Of a DNA stretch of 64,000 nucleotides, positions 59,974 to 64,000 are shown piece by piece. The stretch lies in contig OX460916.1 in NCBI GenBank assembly GCA_949788275.1, positions 2,232,001 through 2,296,000 on the forward strand. Direction: 5' to 3'. Under the pieces are notes generated by a model. That model was not told where the DNA came from. It saw nothing but the letters and a program-made list of their open reading frames with translations, and did no database searches. Source of the DNA: Weeksellaceae bacterium (GTDB taxonomy: Bacteria; Bacteroidota; Bacteroidia; Flavobacteriales; Weeksellaceae). The stretch's first letter is position 1; every line of letters begins with the position of its first letter. Made by a program: the position numbers and the translations under genes.

Positions 59974-61482
59974 TTATTTTTTCTTCTTAGTTGTTGTTTT
60001 TTTGATCACTTTTGTTTCTGTGATTGTTGTCGTTCTTGGAAGAAGTTCAACACGTCTGTTTTGTTGGTAACAAGCTTCTGTGTTTTCAGTACATAACAAT
60101 TGAGATTTACCTAATCCACGTGGAGTTAAACGAGTTGCGTCAACACCTCTTTCAGATAAGGCTTTCACTAAAGCTTTTGAACGTTTAAGAGATAAAGGTT
60201 GGTTATAACCTTGAGTACCTCTTTGATCTGTATGACCATCAACGTAGAATGCTTTGTCTTTTAAGTCTTCTGAGTTTAAGATATCAGCAGCGATTTTAAC
60301 ATCGTTGTAAGATTCTGGAACAATTTTGTCAGAGTTGTATTCGAATAAAACAGAGCTTAAGCGTTGTTTTACATGAATTTCAGTCCAAGGACAACCATTG
60401 TTTTCTTTAGGACCTTTAACTGTAGGACATTCGTCTAAGTTATCAGGAATACCATCACCGTCAGTATCAGGACATCCGTTAAATTCTGGTAAACCAGCAA
60501 CTAATGGACATGCGTCATCTTTATCAGGGATACCATCACCGTCAGTATCTGGCCAAGGACAACCATTGTTTTCCGCTGGACCTGCAACTGTAGGACATTC
60601 GTCAACGTTGTCTAAGACACCGTCTCCATCCTCGTCACCCCAAGGACAACCATTGTTTTCTTTTGGTCCAAATTCGTTAGGACACTCATCTAAATGATCT
60701 GGAATACCATCACCATCAGCGTCAGGACACCCGTTCGTAGCTGGATCGTTTGTAGCGATACCGGCAACGTCTGGACATGCATCTTCTTCATCTGGAATAC
60801 CGTCTCCATCTCTATCGTTGTTTCCGAAACGGAAAGTAACCCCAACAGAGTGTTGGAAGAAATCGAAGTAATCCGTTTTTGTAGCAGGGATCCAGTTATA
60901 ATCAGAGGCAACGTTTAAACCGAAGTTTTTCGTAAACCAAAAGTTAATACCAACACCACCGGCTAAACCGAAATGATTTTTCTCTCCATCGATATCTTTT
61001 CCTAAAATGTGTGTTGTAGGATTATCATGAGTACCTTGAATAGAAGCAGCTCCTAAAGAGTTGAATCCTTCGTAATCATATCTATGGTAATTTGCACCGA
61101 TACGTAAGTAAGGATCGAACCAAGAGTTCTCATTTAACATGTATCCGTTAGCAAATTTATAACGTAAACCTAATCCAGCGTTGATGAATAATTCATCATC
61201 GATTAATAGACGTTTGTTATCAATTTCTCCAACAGAAGCTGTTAAATCAACATCAAACGAACGGTTTAAGTTACGGATAACAGAAATCTTAGAAAGTGGT
61301 GGCACGATGCTCCAGTTATCTGTATCAAAATAGTGGTTAAAAGCACCACGAACAGCTTTGTGATCTGTGGCGTGTGCACCTACTGTAATAGCCCAAGGAT
61401 TCCTTGAATTTTGAGCATCTACAAAAGAGTTACCCGCTAAGAATAACATCACTGTAGATAATAATAGATTAAACTTTTTCAT
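59974..61482 (-). CDS. OmpA-family outer membrane protein with thrombospondin type 3 repeats
   Basis: A signal peptide (about residues 1-23) precedes an N-terminal eight-strand-like barrel (about 25-230). Then come five calcium-binding TSP3 units (DRDGDGIPDEEDACPDVAGI, DADGDGIPDHLDECPNEFGP, DEDGDGVLDNVDECPTVAGP and two more). The OmpA peptidoglycan-binding domain closes the protein (FYVDGHTDQRGTQGYNQPLS, LSLKRSKALVKALSERGVDA, NRRVELLPR) with a basic KKTTTKKKK tail. It tethers the outer membrane to the wall and is probably abundant. I use ATG 61482. A TTTG-N21-TAAATTTG promoter lies within the smpB 3' end. Confidence 0.95.
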   Translation of the reverse strand: MKKFNLLLSTVMLFLAGNSFVDAQNSRNPWAITVGAHATDHKAVRGAFNHYFDTDNWSIVPPLSKISVIRNLNRSFDVDLTASVGEIDNKRLLIDDELFINAGLGLRYKFANGYMLNENSWFDPYLRIGANYHRYDYEGFNSLGAASIQGTHDNPTTHILGKDIDGEKNHFGLAGGVGINFWFTKNFGLNVASDYNWIPATKTDYFDFFQHSVGVTFRFGNNDRDGDGIPDEEDACPDVAGIATNDPATNGCPDADGDGIPDHLDECPNEFGPKENNGCPWGDEDGDGVLDNVDECPTVAGPAENNGCPWPDTDGDGIPDKDDACPLVAGLPEFNGCPDTDGDGIPDNLDECPTVKGPKENNGCPWTEIHVKQRLSSVLFEYNSDKIVPESYNDVKIAADILNSEDLKDKAFYVDGHTDQRGTQGYNQPLSLKRSKALVKALSERGVDATRLTPRGLGKSQLLCTENTEACYQQNRRVELLPRTTTITETKVIKKTTTKKKK

Positions 61483-61531
61483 TATCAAATATTTAGCGTT
61501 TTAAATATATTTATTTTATGCAATTATAAGG

Positions 61532-61564
61532 CAAATTTAAGAATTCTTTACAATTCTTTCCAAA
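61532..61564 (-). promoter_or_regulatory. promoter of ompA
   Basis: On the minus strand there is TTTG (61564-61561), a 21-bp spacer and TAAATTTG (61539-61532). The predicted leader is about 45 nt. The promoter overlaps the smpB stop codon. Confidence 0.65.
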
Positions 61565-61989
61565 TCTCTTTTCAAATCTTTTCCTTTTATTGTGTTTCTT
61601 TTATCAAAAAGTTTTTTCCCTTTTGCCAAGTATATACGCAATTTAGCCAATCCTTTTTTATTTACATATAAAGTTGTTGCTACAATGGTAAGACCTGACT
61701 CTTTGGTTTTACGTTCTAATTTCTTTAATTCCGAGCGATGAAGTAATAACTTTCGGTCGCGTCGTGTTTTATGATTAAAGTGGGTTCCCCAATCATATTC
61801 GTCAATAAACATGTTAATGATATAAAGTTCCCCGTCTTTAAACTGACAAAAACTTTCCGTTATGGAAGCTTTCCCCATCTTAATTGACTTTATTTCAGTC
61901 CCAAACAATTGGATCCCGGCATCGTAAGAGTCCATTAACTCAAATTCAAACCGTGCACGTTTATTCTTAATTGTTACTTCTTTTTGCAC
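61537..61989 (-). CDS. smpB: SsrA-binding protein SmpB
   Basis: SmpB binds tmRNA and brings it to stalled ribosomes for trans-translation. Motifs are VTIKNKRARFEFELMDSYDA, GIQLFGTEIKSIKMGKASIT, ESFCQFKDGELYIINMFIDE and HKTRRDRKLLLHRSELKKLE. The basic C-terminal tail is AKGKKLFDKRNTIKGKDLKR. The length of 150 aa is normal. The tmRNA gene itself is not in this window. It is divergent from the ABC-F gene, with overlapping promoter regions. Confidence 0.96.
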   Translation of the reverse strand: MQKEVTIKNKRARFEFELMDSYDAGIQLFGTEIKSIKMGKASITESFCQFKDGELYIINMFIDEYDWGTHFNHKTRRDRKLLLHRSELKKLERKTKESGLTIVATTLYVNKKGLAKLRIYLAKGKKLFDKRNTIKGKDLKRDLERIVKNS

Positions 61990-62022
61990 TTGATATTATT
62001 CCAATTTTAATTTGTAACTTTG
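61990..62022 (+). promoter_or_regulatory. promoter of the ABC-F gene
   Basis: TTG (61990-61992), a 22-bp spacer and the exact -7 box TAACTTTG (62015-62022) lie about 35 bp before the ATG at 62057. The -33 box touches the smpB start codon on the other strand. Confidence 0.65.
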
Positions 62023-62056
62023 CCGAAAGGTTAATACAAACATCATACCAAAAATT

Positions 62057-63679
62057 ATGTTAAATGTTTCTAATTTATCACTTCAGTTCGGAAAGCGCGT
62101 TCTTTTTGACGAAGTTAATATAAAATTTACAAATGGCAATTGCTACGGTATTATCGGTGCCAATGGGGCGGGTAAATCGACCTTCCTAAAAATACTATCT
62201 GGAGAGATCGATCCTACTGCTGGACAAGTTTCTTTAGAAAAAGGAAAACGCATGTCGGTTCTAGAACAGAATCACTTTAAATATGACGAATTCACGGTTT
62301 TAGATACGGTTTTACGCGGAAATAAAGTTTTATACGCTATTAAAGAACGTATGGACGCTTTATATGCTAAAGAAGATTTCTCGGAAGAAGATGGAATTAA
62401 AGCTGGTGAGCTAGGACTTCAATACGAAGAAATGGATGGATGGAATTCAGAATCGGACGCCTCGACACTTTTGTCGAACGTAGGAATCGATCCAGACATT
62501 CATTATACGCTAATGGGCGATTTAGATAACAAAGCGAAAGTTCGTATCTTAATTGCACAAGCTTTATTTGGAAATCCAGACGTGCTAATCTTAGATGAGC
62601 CTACCAACGAATTGGATGTAAATACAATTTCTTGGTTAGAGGATTTCTTAGCGAACTTCGAAAACACCGTTATCGTTGTTTCCCATGACCGTCACTTCTT
62701 AGACTCGGTATGTACGCATATCTGTGATTTAGATTTCAGCAAATTGAACTTGTACTCGGGTAACTATACCTTCTGGTACCAGTCGTCTCAATTAGCAGCC
62801 AAGCAAAGAGCTCAACAAAACAAAAAATCGGAAGAAAAGAAAAAAGAATTACAAGATTTCATCGCTCGTTTCTCTTCGAACGTTGCAAAAGCGAAACAAG
62901 CGACTGCGCGTAAGAAAATGATTGAGAAATTAAATATCGAAGACATTAAGCCTTCTTCACGTCGTTACCCTGCATTAATCTGGGAACAATCGCGTGAAGC
63001 AGGAGATCAAATCTTAGATATCGACAACCTTTCAGCTTCGGTTGATGGTGAAGTGTTATTTAAAGACGTTCACATCAACTTAAAGAAAGGCGATAAAATT
63101 GCCGTGTTCTCTCGCAATTCGAAAGCGGTGTCTCAATTCTTTGAAGTACTAGCCGGAAAAGCGCAACCAGATTCAGGAGAAATCAACTGGGGGATTACAA
63201 CGACTCAAGCTTACCTTCCACTAGACAATACCGATTTCTTTAAAGAAGATATCAATTTAGTGGATTGGTTACGTCAGTACACAGAGAACGACGAAGAGCG
63301 TCACGAAGAATTTATGCGTGGTTTCTTAGGAAAAATGCTTTTCTCTGGTGACGAAGCATTAAAAAAATCATCTGTTTTATCAGGGGGTGAAAAAATGCGT
63401 TGTATGTTTTCTCGCATGATGCTTCTACGCGCCAATGTCTTGTTATTAGACGAGCCAACAGGTCACTTAGACTTAGAGTCTATTACCGCATTGAATAACT
63501 CATTACAAGGCTTTAAAGGCACAATTATCATGGCCTCTCATGATCACGAATTAGTTGAAACCACTTGTAACCGTATTATTGAATTAACTCCTAACGGAAT
63601 CATTGATCGTTATATGACGTACGATGAATTCTTAGAAGACGATAAAGTAAATGAATTGAAAGCGAAAATGTACGTTTAA
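62057..63679 (+). CDS. ABC-F ATPase (YbiT-like) with one degenerate ATP site
   Basis: This 540-aa soluble twin-ABC protein of the ribosome-binding ABC-F group has NBD1 with Walker A (IIGANGAGKSTFLKILSGEI) and Walker B (DVLILDEPTNELDVNTISW). Its signature is degenerate (TLMGDLDNKAKVRILIAQAL, no LSGG). The linker is the usual basic helix (QQNKKSEEKKKELQDFIARF). NBD2 lacks a Walker A (AVFSRNSKAVSQFFEVLAGK) but keeps LSGGEKMRCMFSRMML and VLLLDEPTGHLDLESI. Because Walker A of one NBD pairs with the signature of the other, the two losses fall in the same composite site. Translation-factor-like roles are inferred. Confidence 0.92.
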   Translation: MLNVSNLSLQFGKRVLFDEVNIKFTNGNCYGIIGANGAGKSTFLKILSGEIDPTAGQVSLEKGKRMSVLEQNHFKYDEFTVLDTVLRGNKVLYAIKERMDALYAKEDFSEEDGIKAGELGLQYEEMDGWNSESDASTLLSNVGIDPDIHYTLMGDLDNKAKVRILIAQALFGNPDVLILDEPTNELDVNTISWLEDFLANFENTVIVVSHDRHFLDSVCTHICDLDFSKLNLYSGNYTFWYQSSQLAAKQRAQQNKKSEEKKKELQDFIARFSSNVAKAKQATARKKMIEKLNIEDIKPSSRRYPALIWEQSREAGDQILDIDNLSASVDGEVLFKDVHINLKKGDKIAVFSRNSKAVSQFFEVLAGKAQPDSGEINWGITTTQAYLPLDNTDFFKEDINLVDWLRQYTENDEERHEEFMRGFLGKMLFSGDEALKKSSVLSGGEKMRCMFSRMMLLRANVLLLDEPTGHLDLESITALNNSLQGFKGTIIMASHDHELVETTCNRIIELTPNGIIDRYMTYDEFLEDDKVNELKAKMYV

Positions 63680-63693
63680 ATTTATTACACCCA

Positions 63694-63727
63694 TAAAAAA
63701 ACCTGCTTGTTAACAAGCAGGTTTTTT
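63694..63727 (+). terminator. terminator after the ABC-F gene
   Basis: This is a fully palindromic stem: AAAAAAACCTGCTTGTT and its complement, followed by T. Confidence 0.9.
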
Positions 63728-63814
63728 TATGGGTTTTTTTATGTTTTTTTTTTCTTTTCTTTAAAGACTAGGCAGAAGCTTTCTTTTTTAAAACTCTAAA
63801 AGATCAAAATCGAT

Positions 63815-63850
63815 TCAAAAAAAAATCCGGTTATAACTAACCGGATTTTT
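63815..63850 (-). terminator. terminator after gyrB
   Basis: AAAAATCCGGTTA and TAACCGGATTTTT pair around TAAC, 20 bp after the gyrB stop on the minus strand. Confidence 0.9.
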
Positions 63851-63870
63851 ATATCATAAAAGTGTCTTAA

Positions 63871-64000
63871 TTAGACATCAATTTTTGCATAATGCGCATT
63901 TTGTTCGATGAATTCACGGCGAGGCGGAACATCATCGCCCATTAACATAGAGAATACACGATCAGCTTCAGTGGCACTATCGATTGTAATTCTTCTCAAT
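63871..64000 (-). CDS. gyrB: DNA gyrase subunit B, C-terminal end (cut by window edge)
   Basis: The minus strand ends with a frame reading [20 protein letters not shown] then [20 protein letters not shown] and V before the stop at 63871-63873. This is the conserved tail of GyrB/type II topoisomerase subunit B (the MLMGxxVxPRRxFIExNA motif). Only 43 codons are in the window, so domains upstream cannot be judged. ParE ends differently, so GyrB is the better fit. Confidence 0.9.
   Translation of the reverse strand, partial: LRRITIDSATEADRVFSMLMGDDVPPRREFIEQNAHYAKIDV

Overview
The window looks like the chromosome of a member of the Bacteroidota, most likely class Flavobacteriia (Weeksellaceae or a near relative). 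The evidence is AT-rich DNA, promoters of the TTTG/TAnnTTTG type in place of -35/-10 boxes, weak Shine-Dalgarno sites, several SusC/TonB-like outer membrane proteins, and families typical of the phylum (DUF3822 with rsmD, OmpA with TSP3 repeats, head-GIN, DUF4136, pRiA4b ORF-3, DUF2157/DUF4401/GDYXXLXY). I cannot fix the genus from sequence alone.

Layout. 1-8.2 kb: 5' part of a TonB-dependent receptor, rarA, a thioredoxin-like protein, yidD-lgt-mscL, an SMR exporter, a large outer-membrane beta-barrel protein and a Spy-like protein. 8.2-15.5 kb: proS, a repetitive aromatic/Gly lipoprotein, a FadL/OmpP1-like porin, a GIN-domain lipoprotein, xth and a GNAT enzyme. 15.6-21.5 kb: a tight six-gene minus-strand operon (PF10136 membrane protein, dCMP deaminase, S41 protease, xerD, NUDIX hydrolase, DUF4136 lipoprotein). 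21.6-25.3 kb: a LolA-like protein, an HNH/HTH regulator-like protein, kdsB, DUF3822 and rsmD. 25.4-28.4 kb: a siderophore receptor behind a striking inverted-repeat operator, and a thioredoxin-like protein. 28.5-30.1 kb: an intact IS110-family element inserted in a dispersed structured repeat. 30.2-45.3 kb: an accessory region with a DUF2157-DUF4401-GDYXXLXY operon, regulators (MocR, AraC, two Crp/Fnr), transporters, hydrolases and acetyltransferases. 45.4-64 kb: core genes, namely an FKBP, dnaX (split at an A10 run), the ftsK-lolA-lptF/G-ribB operon, an Lrp-EamA pair, rpsA, an ABC1 kinase, ompA, smpB, an ABC-F ATPase and the 3' end of gyrB.

The most interesting signal is the IS110 element at 28554-29890. 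Its non-coding end (transposase strand) folds into a loop closed by an 11-bp stem. The loop holds a 10-nt segment identical to the reconstructed empty target across the insertion point, and an 8-nt segment complementary to the other half-site. A second loop holds an 8-nt copy of the element's own terminus. This is the layout expected of a bridge RNA. The target is one copy of a repeat family found four times here, whose variable stem covaries perfectly among copies, so the family is probably a structured RNA. Other points of note are an A10 slippery site joining the gamma and tau parts of dnaX, an ABC-F protein in which both halves of one ATP site are lost together, a RibB with a zinc-less RibA-like domain, and a (GTT)17 tract between two terminators.
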